From: Dipylidium caninum
Lineage: Eukaryota > Platyhelminthes > Cestoda > Cyclophyllidea > Dipylidiidae
Assembly (NCBI GenBank): GCA_017562135.1
Contig: QEYB01000221.1
Coordinates: 1 to 64,000, forward strand
Direction: 5' to 3'
DNA length: 64,000 nt
Within the stretch, counting starts at the first letter, position 1. The number at the start of each line of letters is the position of its first letter. Below are positions 42,901 through 49,803 of the stretch, one piece after another. The position numbers and the translations under genes are program-made. A model generated the notes under the pieces. The model did no database searches. It had not been told where the DNA came from and saw nothing but the letters and a program-made list of their open reading frames with translations.

Positions 42901-45900
42901 AGTGGAGGACCCCAGGGACTCCCGGTACGCCTCAAACCCCAGGCTAGTAAATCTATAATACTGTATTTCCTAATAATCCTTGGTTAATAGTAGTCAACTT
43001 TTATTCCCTCCAGGCTCAATACACAGTGGAAGTCAAGGACTGATTCCAACCGCTAGTTCTTCGGAGGAAACAGTTTCCGCTTCTGGAAGCAATTCAACCT
43101 CTCTTGAACTGGCTGATCGCTACTTTATGGTGGTGATATCCGAAAAGCACGCTCAAGTCATCGGCCTTCCATCTAGAAATTGTTATAACAGGGTATGAAA
43201 TTCATTATCTATTATATTCACTAATACTGGAGACATATCCAATCTCCAAATCCACACTTAACTCACTATGCCTTCCTTTCCATGTCTACCGCCTGTTTCA
43301 ATGTAAAGTCAGACCACCGCGTCGCTAGGTCATCATTGGATGCTAATTTTATTCGCTTGCTGACTTTCACTTAAATCCTGATTATTGTTGTGTGTCTTTG
43401 TTTACAGGTCTTAACAAACTCTTGTCACGCACTTACTCATTCCTTAAGCATTCAAACACTTTGCGCGCAGTGTGTAGTCAAGCAGACAAGCTCCTCCCTC
43501 GCCACACAACTTTACGCTATCCGAAGGCGAAGAAACTCATCACCACCACACTTTTCCGTATCATTCCAAATGTGAGAAATTAGGATTCTGAGTTATATTT
43601 CCACCAAAATATTCAATCTGGGGGACCCTGTTAAGGGAGCACATAAGGGCCTCAACGGGCTTTCTCTTCAATATTTTTCTCGTGCTATTTTGTGGCCTCA
43701 CAATGGAGCAGGTTATGAAGTATAATTAAGTTATACGGTTGTTAGCACAGAAGGTTAGGAGAATATTATCAAAAGTAAGTCTGACAAAATCTTTTCCTAT
43801 CGGAAAGTGATTTTCTGAATACTAAGAATACTAAACGGAGGTCTAGTTTATATATCACGACCATCGCAATTAGCATAAACTTAGGTGATAATAAACATTT
43901 TTTCCCTAATCATTCTCTACGAGCTAGTCTCATTTTAGCGAACCTTATATGCAGTCAAATTTGCCTCGATTTACTGTCTAGAGACGCGCTCTTTTCCTGC
44001 ACCCAACACTTGTCCCATTTCACCCTGGTCACGTGTTCAACCCCTGTGGATGCTTGAAGGATTCCTCGATTGTTCGCTTGCACAGTGGCATAGGTTAGCC
44101 ATGCCGTTTATGCCGCTTAAGGGGAGTGGAACATCTAGTAGTTTTTTCCCTCTATTACGGAAGCTTTGTTGTCTTAGACCCTTGAAGATTCGTTGTCTCG
44201 CGTAGCTCCGTTCTCCACGTCATCTATATGGGCTAAGACATTCTAGACGTTGGTAATCAAGTGCCATCGAAATAGTTATTAACTCAACACATTTTCCGAC
44301 GTACCCTCAGACTTTATTTCCTATCTTTAAAGTCTGTGATTAGCAAGTATGCAGCTTTGGAAAAATAATTTGACTTTTATAAAAGAAAACTCACCGGTTA
44401 TTCTCATCTTACCTAGCATAACACACCAGTGTCTTAGATAACAAACTCCATCCTTGGTAGTTTTGTGACTCCTTAAATTTAATTACCTGATTCCTTTGAT
44501 TCCTTTTACGTTAGGCGTTGATCCAGCAATGGTATTAATTGTCGCTTTATGGCTGTTCACATAAAATGTACTCTTTCTAATCCTCGTTCTTTAGTCCAAT
44601 GCATTGCCATCAATGCGATTTTATTTTGCGATGAAAGATAAATGCAGGTTGCTACGATCATTGCTGAAAATCTCGTTGTGTCACCTGCTGAAATTATAAA
44701 AAAACTTCAATCTCTTTAACTTCTCTTCGCCTACCTACAACCTCACAGTTACAACACGGAGTATCGGGAATGCGTTCACATTCAGAGTGGCCACTTTCTT
44801 CTAGGACTCCTACATGCCTACCAGAAAGAGCCATCGCAATGCCGATTGGCCAGAGGGGCACGAGGCAAAAAGGCTTTTTTTATTGCCTTCGTTCCACAGT
44901 AGACTCCACCTCTGTTGTACACTGAACACGTGATGCTATCGCTGAAGCACTAGGTGAACTTCACAAAGCATTAACTGCCGCCTAAGAAATAAAAGTGACA
45001 CTGTCTAAATGAATTTTGCAAACATTGTCAAGTATTACGTCACTTTGAAAGATATTTACTTCCCTCTACTTGATAAGTTGTGCCAAATCGTAAGAATCAT
45101 TCTTGTATTTTATTTACTCTTATTCTTCAAGTACATCGGCTTTCACACAAATTATACGATTGTTTCCTAATATATCCTTAGTTTTGCCTTCACTCGTATA
45201 GCGATTGGTTTGTTGAAGTGTTTTGGGTTAGAGTGATTACCTTCCCTTTTCACCCAATTTGATTTCACTTGTGTGAATACCGAAAGTGTTTTTCTCATTC
45301 CCTCTCCACACGTATGGTGAGGATTACGGACAGCCTTATATGGTGCTTTCATTTGTTGGAAAAGAGCTTCAAATCTTGTGTTCTAACGGACCACTGTTGC
45401 TTTTTTGTAAGTCCTTTATTTTGTATGTAATAATCACTACCAGTAGCGGAATATGCCTATGCCTGTCTCCTCGTTAGTCCACCTCACCTATGCGACAACT
45501 TGTCCTCCAACTGAAGTCTTCTCAACTATTTTCCGTTCTTCAAGTACATTTTACAAAAAGTTCACACTTTTAGCCTACAACCGCGATTCACATTTCTTAC
45601 AATCGTTTAATTATTTCATCTACTTCAAGGCTTTCTTTGTTATTAAGTAGCGCATCTTGGAAGCAGTATGGAACAAGGGTCTCGTGTATTTGAAATTATG
45701 AGGGATAGATGAACGGAATAATTTCATGAAGTCTCATTCTCCCTAATCTGCATATTCAGATTTTCCTTTTGACGCTTTACCGTTCACAGTCTTCGCGATT
45801 GTTTAATTTTCGAAATATTTTAGTGAAGTGACTCAAATGGCCCCTTTTGTTAAACCATTTTGGAAATTTTCGATTTCATCAACATCTCAATCTCTCAAAA

Positions 45901-48900
45901 ATAACAATTTTCTGCTTTTTGTAGGTGAAAATAACCGAGACTAGCACAGTGATCCGCGCCGAGTTGAGCAACCAACGCATGCCACTTGCAACCTCAACTT
46001 CCACCTCCACGCTCTCCACGACCCCTCCAACCACGGTGCTCTACGTATCCTGCCTTCTCTCCAACGGCCACCTGATCGCCTTCTCTTTGCCCTCGTTACG
46101 CATCTTAAGTGACGTGGACGTCATTGGCAACCCCTTCCATCAGACTCTATTTACTTTTGGCAATCTCGGCCACTACATATACATGTCTTCGCCCTCAGAA
46201 CTTGCCAAAATCTCAATGGCTGCCGATCTGAGGTGCGTTCAGGGGAGCAGGCGGGAAGTCCTGTGATGCTCAAACTTCGTGCTCTTGATTGAACACTATT
46301 TCTTCCCCGTATTGTAGCAACAACCTCAGTGAGATGCATGGGGAACTCTTCTTGCCCTGCAACATGCCTGAACCACCGAAGAAAAATTTTTTCGCAAACC
46401 TCTTCACCGGCGGTGGACTAACGCCGACGGAAAAGGACACATTATGTTAGTAAAGCCTTCCCTTCTGTTTAATCGGTTAGAGGTTGTTCAATTTCCATGT
46501 CAAGCTTTAATCCGCGTCACGCTATGCGGCAGATCTGTCAACTACAGTCTCTCGACAAGAATAATACTGACAGTAAATGGAAGTGCTGAAGACCAGAAGG
46601 TTGTGATGTAAATCTGTTAAATTAGAGTATTCAGTCGACTCTGAGGTCTTCAGCTGAGGCTTCCCAAGCAATTCATCAGTTCTCCACACTAGCACCGTGT
46701 AACACCCGTATATCCTCCTTGAGATGCCTTCCAATATTCATTACTGGTTCACCGGTATTAACGTCGCCTTGGACATGTCTCGCTCGTTGGACATCTGAAA
46801 GCAGAAGAGGAGACAGCAGGTTCATTCAAGCTTTCCTTTTTTTGAAGATATTCATCGAAACACCTTCGAGTAAGGGATGATATGAGACGTACGAAAGTGA
46901 ATCCATAGCACGGTTCGAATGTACAGAACTTCTGATGGTTTTTTGACATAAATAATTGACATTAATGGCATGTCTTGACATGATGAGGTTATTTGAGACC
47001 TAATGGGGCTGAAAAGCCTTTGAGTATCTTAGGTTTTATTTTGTGCAGCAAAGAATCCTCATTTTTTCATATCGCCCAGTTTCCTCAACTTTCCTTGTAG
47101 TTAGGGTAATTTAAAGTTAAATGATGTTCAAACCGTGACGCTAAGACTTACCAACTGATAAATAAAGAAATATCTATTTTATGTCTATGTCGCGTGGATT
47201 TTTGCCCAAAATGTTGTTTTACTGCGAACGTTATAAGTTCAGTAACTCCAAAAAACATCAGAAATTTCAACAGTGCTAAAATAGAAAGTGCGTAGTCTTT
47301 CAATGTCCTCGCAGTCGCTGTCTCTTTACCACTCGCATTAACAGTTGACTTTGGTATCCGTTTAACGACGCCGGACATTTTGTAGACTTTTGTCCAAAGA
47401 GAATAAAAAAACCTTTACAACTTGGGCAACCATGGAATCGGATAAATCTCAATTGAGTCGTTAGTAAACTGTTCTTATTTCTAAACTTGACAATAATTTC
47501 TCTTCCATGGCCGCTTTATCTGGAAGCCTTTGATGGTTTAAAACAGGGAAATTATTCCCAATTTTATGGGAAATTCCTCATAACCACTTTGCATTGTAAA
47601 TCCTCCAGCCTGTGTCATATTCGTGCAAAGGAAAAACAGACTTCTACAAGAGCGTTAAAAAAATCACTTTCGACGAAGCAAAGTGCCTTCATCGCTTTCC
47701 TGCAGAACTACCCTCTGGAGGAAATGTAGAATTCATGTAGGCTTCATTTTCCTTACTTTACATTTTTCTGATTTATCCAAGTCCTGTTTGGAGGAAGAAA
47801 TTTCAGTATTGCACTATAGATGAGTATTGTGAAACTCAATCAAGATCTCACTGGTCCCCAAGATTTGATTGCCCCGAAGTTATATAAATACGTAAAAGAC
47901 AGGCAATGATTTCCTACCCTCTTTCCCCTAAAAGAGAATTTACATTGTAACTATGGGCAGGATCAGAAGCGGTCCCTTATCAACCCTTTTCTGAGTCAGA
48001 TAAGCCCTGGGTATGGTGTAAATCCAAGCTCTTGGTGATTTCGGCACAAACTAGGGTTCTGCACTTGTGACAATGTACTTAGTGGCATACGTGTTACTTG
48101 TGAGGATATCGAGAATTGCTCATCAATGTTATGAATTATTTTTTTAGCTTCTGGTTCTATTTTACTCTCACCTGTGGATTCTCCCACGCACTTCAACTGT
48201 GTATTAGACTAAATCTCCCATATCACTGACTCGCGTCCCATAGGTGTATTGTTTCATTGCGTAAATTTTGAACAAAAAGCGGTTTCAAAGCCCAGGACCA
48301 CTCTTGCGTAAACATCTAGTTTTTACCATCCCTCGAATTCTATTTGCAAATTGACTTTGGGAAAACACATGCAGGCACACACGCTTTAGCAAAGCCATTA
48401 AGCGCACCATGTGCACTTGTTAAACAGTCGCATAAATAAATTTCTCTTCATTAGGGCAGAATATGTGGTAAAAGAGCTCGTGACAGGTAGATGAGGAAGA
48501 AGTATGAGCGACGTGAAATCTCCTCCCAACATATCTTCTTGACATTCATACTTACAGTTCCCTAGTAAACTTTAACCAACGTGTACAGTCTTCCAGTGAT
48601 GTTGAGAGATCTTTCCACACACACAGTGTATGTGGTCTCGTGGCAATTGTAAGTGGCCGTTCTCATGAGTGTTGGAGGAGCAATTTGACCAATCATGGCG
48701 AGGAGTGTCACTACTTCAAGGAAATACGAACTTCTACTGAAGGGAACACGTATCAGCAGGTTTGGGTCTCACACTCCTCGTGCATTTGCACACACTTTAC
48801 GAACACCGTTGCCTGTCATCTCATCTTGATTTATGTTGTCGGAGTGTGAAAAAGCCCGATGTGTCTTATGTAGTACCACCGCTGTAGCCATTTTTCAATT

Positions 48901-49321
48901 TAATTCTCTAAAGTGGATCGGCTTTCTGACGAGACAAAGTTAGTATTTGGATCTTATTCTTGATAAACTCTCGGATTGCGAGCAATATTAGCAAAATTCT
49001 TGTCAGAAAGTTTGTATAATTTAATTAGAAGGATTGCTTTTATGTCTAGTTGGAGAGCAACAAGCGGGGAAATCCACAAGCGGGACAGCCGCTCTACTAC
49101 CCTCAGGTCGAATGGAGCGTGCGACAGGCGCGGCAGCCGGCGCAACCTCAGAAATCGCCAGAGCTCGTAATGCCGCCTTGGAACGAGGTGAAAAACTCGG
49201 TCAGTTGGATGCGCAAGTTCAAGAAATGATGGATCAGTCAAAGAACCTGAGTAAGACAGCGGCAATGTTGGCGGCTAAGTATGAGAAGCAGGATAAGTGG
49301 TGGAGTGTTTGGCCGCGGTGA
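9866..49321 (+). CDS. STXBP5: tomosyn / syntaxin-binding protein 5 homologue (5' end not found)
   Basis: Twenty plus-strand exons join in phase to 1196 residues and a TGA stop: 9866-9989, 12241-12319, 14282-14466, 15955-16027, 17423-17707, 18147-18187, 21771-22045, 29573-29743, 30370-30557, 35078-35166, 36209-36330, 36644-37006, 37155-37332, 38613-38735, 38812-38913, 42619-42924, 43014-43192, 45925-46232, 46318-46445, 49050-49321. Order and motifs follow human tomosyn throughout: WD40 blades ('SFAWHWEGKGF', 'HADGSVRFWDAS'), the basic Ser-rich linker, the second propeller ('LWVGTNRGSV', 'SNGHLIAFSLPSLR'), the FF-rich segment before the coil, and a VAMP-like R-SNARE motif with the zero-layer Arg in 'ALERGEKLGQL' and no membrane anchor. 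The family binds syntaxin and SNAP-25 in place of synaptobrevin and restrains vesicle fusion in neurons and secretory cells. About 240 N-terminal residues expected from human tomosyn are missing from the model. The linker is longer than in vertebrates and may be alternatively spliced. Confidence 0.93.
9990..12240 (+). other. tomosyn intron
   Basis: GTAAGT...TTTTGCAG intron of 2.25 kb. The reading frames inside are short, lack splice context and resemble nothing I know. I see no RNA gene or mobile element. Confidence 0.8.
12241..12319 (+). CDS. STXBP5: tomosyn exon: propeller 1
   Basis: The acceptor is TTTTGCAG and the donor GTGAGT; phase 1 to phase 2. It encodes 'DSFEPIRCVQWLPVKTG', matching the human stretch before 'GEPFIILSGG'. 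The first residues ('GDDGATNSQ') replace the Lys/Pro-rich loop of vertebrates. Confidence 0.88.
12320..14281 (+). other. tomosyn intron
   Basis: GTGAGT...TTAG intron of 2.0 kb. Apart from the 3' splice site I see nothing recognisable in it. Confidence 0.8.
14282..14466 (+). CDS. STXBP5: tomosyn exon: propeller 1
   Basis: The acceptor CTTAG at 14281 keeps the frame and avoids an extra blade residue; the donor is GTAATT. It encodes 'ESIIVFAGGNRRDRLD...' through 'ITIMRGKRLAVMQMDFK' to 'LCTSPYFN', collinear with human 'EPFIILSGG...LTVMHGKSTAVLEMDY...LCETPYPN'. An acidic loop ('DGDEGDS') lies between. Confidence 0.9.
14467..15954 (+). other. tomosyn intron with two overlapping long reading frames
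   Basis: This 1.5 kb intron holds a plus-strand frame of 118 codons with an ATG (14561-14917) and a minus-strand frame of 127 codons without an ATG start (15268-14885). Neither resembles a known family, and neither has clear splice or promoter context. Confidence 0.7.
15955..16027 (+). CDS. STXBP5: tomosyn exon: propeller 1
   Basis: The acceptor is TTACAG and the donor GTGAGT; phase 1 to phase 2. It encodes 'ACDPYAVAVLLQHDLVLVDL', the counterpart of human 'EPYAVVVLLEKDLVLIDL', one of the best conserved stretches of the protein. Confidence 0.93.
16028..17422 (+). other. tomosyn intron
   Basis: GTGAGT...AAATAG intron of 1.4 kb. It is AT-rich and I see nothing recognisable in it. Confidence 0.8.
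17423..17707 (+). CDS. STXBP5: tomosyn exon: propeller 1
   Basis: The acceptor is CAAATAG and the donor GTGAGA; phase 2 to phase 2. It encodes 'GYPSFENPYPMDIAVSPVT', then 'DCPTDLVPAFYAVG' and 'KKWPIDGGEWGT', as in human 'GYPIFENPYPLSIHESPVT...DCPVDLIPALYSVG...KEWPINGGNWG'. Between these is an insert of about 30 residues (Ser/Asn/Ala-rich), longer than the human loop. Confidence 0.94.
18147..18187 (+). CDS. STXBP5: tomosyn micro-exon: WD repeat core
   Basis: A 41-bp exon between TCCTAG and GTAAGT. It encodes 'GHADGSVRFWDASG', nearly identical to human 'GHADGSVKFWDAS'. It is too short to show as an open frame alone, but both splice sites and both phases fit. Confidence 0.93.
18188..21770 (+). 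other. tomosyn intron with a run of antisense reading frames
   Basis: A 3.6 kb intron. The minus strand carries four frames in a row: 20601-20359, 20288-20097, 19759-19577 and 19167-18784 (60-127 codons; the second and third begin with ATG). None resembles a known protein. A nested minus-strand gene is possible but I could not join them convincingly. Confidence 0.6.
21771..22045 (+). CDS. STXBP5: tomosyn exon: end of propeller 1
   Basis: The acceptor is TTTCAG and the donor GTAAGA; phase 1 to phase 0. It encodes 'VNLTPLYKVRTSRYF', matching human 'ITLQVLYKLKTSKVFE', then a divergent Ser/Pro-rich loop, then 'AIRHIRFCVDSRTLLVAGQ' for the blade that in human reads 'AIQIISWCPESRMLCIAG'. Confidence 0.9.
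22046..29572 (+). other. largest tomosyn intron (7.5 kb)
   Basis: GTAAGA...TCTACTCAG. It contains a 116-codon minus-strand frame without an ATG start (22812-22462) and a P4-ATPase-like minus-strand relic (26240-25841). Otherwise it is AT-rich sequence without recognisable genes. Confidence 0.75.
25841..26240 (-). pseudogene. possible P4-ATPase (flippase) relic
   Basis: The minus strand encodes 'SYTASPDEAVIFHLFGYNFL' (frame 26240-26019). This resembles the nucleotide-binding-domain motif of phospholipid flippases, which runs Y-x-A-S-S-P-D-E-A, a few hydrophobic residues, then G-(Y/F)-x-F. One Ser of the motif is missing, and the frame then changes into a second open stretch (26044-25841) that no longer looks like the family. 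No splice sites explain the shift. If real, it is a decayed copy inside a tomosyn intron. The evidence is one short motif, so chance is quite possible. Confidence 0.22.
29573..29743 (+). CDS. STXBP5: tomosyn exon: inter-blade loop
   Basis: The acceptor is CTACTCAG and the donor GTAGGT; phase 0 to 0. It encodes 'VLDVYLRYEEDQAVETS', matching human 'MLEVRLLYEINDVETPE', followed by a Ser/Pro-rich loop ('NSIPNSPSPAQISDR') in place of the vertebrate Pro-rich loop. Confidence 0.9.
30370..30557 (+). CDS. STXBP5: tomosyn exon: start of propeller 2
   Basis: The acceptor is TATCTCAG and the donor GTAAGT; phase 0 to 2. It encodes 'VVVRPGVRQWSMGYQPSLIC' and 'ANLSPISAIALTSATNL', in the place of human 'VKNSPLKQSPGYQTELVIQ...ITSLAVNSSYGL'. 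GC content is well above the flanking introns. Confidence 0.9.
32893..33186 (-). mobile_element. piggyBac-like transposase fragment
   Basis: The minus-strand frame encodes 'YIKYMGGVDRTSQGTSKYCF' followed by 'RKSLKLWPELF'. The piggyBac/PGBD transposase family has the same signature: Y-N-x-x-M-G-G-V-D-R-x-D-Q, then R-K-x-x-K-W/L-x-x-x-L-F-F. Only about 98 residues of the C-terminal half of the DDE domain survive. The frame is closed by stops on both sides, the upstream catalytic Asp region is absent, and I see no terminal repeats or TTAA-flanked ends. It is a dead fragment inside a tomosyn intron, in antisense orientation. Confidence 0.75.
33752..34258 (-). pseudogene. coding-like frame with one in-frame TAG
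   Basis: From ATG at 34258 the minus strand is open to a TAG at 33982-33980, then open in the same frame to 33752 (about 168 codons with a single stop). The first part contains 'VVEIHARLGHLRWEAFKRNA' and ends in a Lys/Ser-rich stretch; the second contains 'GLGFISFSSKERSSLK'. I do not recognise the family. It lies 0.6 kb from the piggyBac fragment, so it may be a retrocopy or part of a mobile element, but no poly-A tail or terminal repeat is visible. Confidence 0.3.
35078..35166 (+). CDS. STXBP5: tomosyn exon: propeller 2
   Basis: The acceptor is TCTAAAG and the donor GTTTGT; phase 2 to 1. It encodes 'FAFGTDGGIAVVDYYQGICL', matching human 'VVFGNCNGIAMVDYLQKAVL'. A GTGAAG four bases further on is the alternative donor, but it does not keep the frame into the next exon. 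Confidence 0.9.
35167..36208 (+). other. tomosyn intron
   Basis: A 1.0 kb intron, GTTTGT...TTTTAG. I see nothing recognisable in it. Confidence 0.75.
36209..36330 (+). CDS. STXBP5: tomosyn exon: Ser/Arg-rich linker
   Basis: The acceptor is TTTTAG and the donor GTTGGG; phase 1 to 0. It encodes 'ALDSLSRSRTKSSSRF', like the human linker around 'DNSFSRSRSSSVTS', with several R-x-R-T/S basophilic kinase consensus sites. An internal GTACTT donor at 36290 would shorten the exon and end in phase 1, in phase with the exon at 38613. Confidence 0.8.
36644..37006 (+). CDS. STXBP5: tomosyn exon: long variable linker segment
   Basis: It is open from the acceptor CCCCAACAG at 36643 (a second in-phase acceptor lies at 36655). 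It encodes basic, Gln/Pro/His-rich linker: 'QRQQPDSLSPPPLRRTAKIP', then 'FRMFRKGRGTGNG' and further on 'SDLEIIDFRNVNK'. The frame stays open to a TAA at 37070-37072. To join the next exon (37155, phase 0) it must end in phase 0, and the best site is a GC donor, GAG|GCAAGC, at 37007, making a 148-bp GC-AG intron. The good GT donors (before 36851 and at 37053) are phase 1 and would instead fit the exon at 38613. There is no clear vertebrate counterpart to this segment. Confidence 0.65.
37155..37332 (+). CDS. STXBP5: tomosyn exon: variable linker
   Basis: The acceptor is GCGCTGCAG and the donor GTTTGA; phase 0 to 1. It encodes 'SIQEMLNAQCGQYGSPPNRS', a Met/Ser-rich stretch and 'RGSTRTDLKRTKSQ', again with basophilic kinase-like sites. 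Only this frame is open through the exon, which fixes the phase. It may be alternative to the preceding exon. Confidence 0.75.
37333..38612 (+). other. tomosyn intron
   Basis: A 1.3 kb intron, GTTTGA...TTCTAATTAG, with a good pyrimidine tract at its 3' end. I see nothing else recognisable in it. Confidence 0.75.
38613..38735 (+). CDS. STXBP5: tomosyn exon: linker to propeller 2
   Basis: The acceptor is CTAATTAG and the donor GTGATT; phase 1 to 1. It encodes 'SEQSSIDHSVLEGIRTLAFV' and 'DMGDRKN', in the place of human 'SIDKESREAISALHFCETFTRK', so it marks the return from linker to propeller. Confidence 0.85.
38812..38913 (+). CDS. STXBP5: tomosyn exon: propeller 2
   Basis: The acceptor is GTTTCAG and the donor GTAGGA, 76 bp after the previous exon; phase 1 to 1. 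It encodes 'PSLWVGTNRGSVFGFTLDTS', matching human 'PCLWVGTTLGTVLVIALNL'. Confidence 0.92.
38914..42618 (+). other. tomosyn intron
   Basis: A 3.7 kb intron. Vertebrates have about 15 residues ('QPVIVSPSG'-like) between the flanking exons; I found no exon for them, and the phases allow a direct join. I see nothing else recognisable. Confidence 0.7.
42619..42924 (+). CDS. STXBP5: tomosyn exon: propeller 2 and Ser/Pro loop
   Basis: The acceptor is TCTACCAG and the donor GTACGC; phase 1 to 1. It encodes 'PLFKFDGEVVHIGFGNAQGE', like human 'TILRLKGAILRMAFLDTTG', then a long Ser/Asn/Gly/Pro-rich loop with 'NPEDSLQFTEHGSNEG'. A second in-phase acceptor (TATTTAG, exon from 42580) would add 13 residues, so two isoforms are possible. 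Confidence 0.88.
43014..43192 (+). CDS. STXBP5: tomosyn exon: propeller 2
   Basis: The acceptor is CTCCAG and the donor GTATGA; phase 1 to 0. It encodes a Ser/Glu-rich loop, then 'RYFMVVISEKHAQVIGLPSR', matching human 'QYAVICSEKQAKVISLPTQN'. Confidence 0.94.
43193..45924 (+). other. tomosyn intron
   Basis: A 2.7 kb intron. At 43409-43575 a GC-richer open stretch follows a strong TTTGTTTACAG acceptor and could be an alternative 3' terminal exon. The remainder is AT-rich with nothing recognisable. Confidence 0.7.
45925..46232 (+). CDS. STXBP5: tomosyn exon: end of propeller 2
   Basis: The acceptor is TTTTTGTAG and the donor GTGCGT; phase 0 to 2. It encodes 'VKITETSTVIRAEL', a Ser/Thr-rich insert, then 'YVSCLLSNGHLIAFSLPSLR' and 'YMSSPSELAKIS', matching human 'ITETSFVLRGDIV...ACFCANGHIMTFSLPSLRP...YLVSPTEIQRL'. 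The Ser/Thr-rich insert (about 20 residues) is absent in human. Confidence 0.95.
46318..46445 (+). CDS. STXBP5: tomosyn exon: tail before the SNARE coil
   Basis: The acceptor is GTATTGTAG and the donor GTTAGT; phase 2 to 1. It encodes 'NLSEMHGELFLPCNMPEPP' and 'KKNFFANLFTGGGLTPTEKD', matching human 'NLQEMLGELFTPVETPEAP...RGFFKGLFGGGAQSLDREE'. Confidence 0.95.
46446..49049 (+). other. tomosyn intron with an antisense small membrane-protein frame
   Basis: A 2.6 kb intron. The minus strand holds the ATG frame 47378-47148 (listed separately) and, to its left, two short frames at 46949-46758 and 46734-46522. Around 48640-48849 a plus-strand frame of 69 codons has no convincing splice sites. Confidence 0.7.
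47148..47378 (-). CDS. possible small single-pass membrane protein, antisense in tomosyn intron
   Basis: The frame starts with ATG at 47378 and runs 76 codons. The N-terminus is polar and basic ('MSGVVKRIPKSTVNASGK', then 'ETATARTLKDY'). It is followed by one hydrophobic stretch of about 23 residues ('ALSILALLKFLMFFGVTEL' and on) and a short basic tail, which is the layout of a small tail-anchored or ER membrane protein. A near-perfect donor (TTG|GTAAGT at 47151) sits two codons before the TAA, so the last codons may instead be spliced, and TTTATT at 47033-47038 gives AATAAA on this strand. I do not recognise the family. It could be a nested intronic gene, a retrocopy or chance. Confidence 0.35.
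   Translation of the reverse strand: MSGVVKRIPKSTVNASGKETATARTLKDYALSILALLKFLMFFGVTELITFAVKQHFGQKSTRHRHKIDISLFISW
49050..49321 (+). CDS. STXBP5: tomosyn last exon: R-SNARE motif and stop
   Basis: The acceptor is ATGTCTAG; phase 1, ending TGA at 49319-49321. After a short Gly/Ser/Ala stretch it encodes the VAMP-like coil: 'ATSEIARARNAALERGEKLG', then 'QLDAQVQEMMDQSKNLSK' and a Trp-containing end. The Arg in 'ALERGEKL' is at the ionic zero layer, so this is an R-SNARE. There is no transmembrane anchor after the coil, the family hallmark that makes tomosyn a soluble inhibitory SNARE. Human ends 'KYKDKKWYQF'; here 'KYEKQDKWWSVWPR'. Confidence 0.97.
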
Positions 49322-49621
49322 TATAACTTCCCTACATTTCCTTCTTACTATCACTCAAACTGACCGACAGATAGACAAACAGACGGACACACAACTCATT
49401 TTGCCATCTGTTTTTCTCACAGATCTTACCGTTGTTGTGTGCTGCCCTCTCTCTTATTGATAATATTACTACTCAAGCCATATGTGATATGTATGCCGAC
49501 TAATATCTTCATGTGTGTACGTGTGGCGATTGAAACAACTCCGTACATCTCCCCTCTATGCAGCAAGCCTAAGTCTCCAGCTCGTTCTTTGAGTCCTCTC
49601 CTCTCACCGTAGGTATACTAA

Positions 49622-49648
49622 TTATATAAATATATATATATAAATATA
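49622..49648. repeat. TA-rich palindromic tract in tomosyn 3' UTR
   Basis: Alternating TA with AAATA at both ends, self-complementary, so it could fold in RNA. It sits 300 bases after the stop codon. Confidence 0.7.
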
Positions 49649-49797
49649 CCTGCATATGTACGAACATTCATCTTTTTCTCAGTCATTATTGTTATTAATG
49701 TCCATATGTCGATGCATTCCTATTCTCTCCCACTCTCCCCTTTCTCCATACTTCCCCTCTGCCTCCCATTATTACGCCTGCAAATTCCTTGAACACA

Positions 49798-49803
49798 AAT
49801 AAA
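49798..49803 (+). terminator. poly-A signal of tomosyn
   Basis: AATAAA, the first canonical hexamer after the stop codon, 477 bases downstream. No downstream GT-rich element is striking. Confidence 0.5.
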
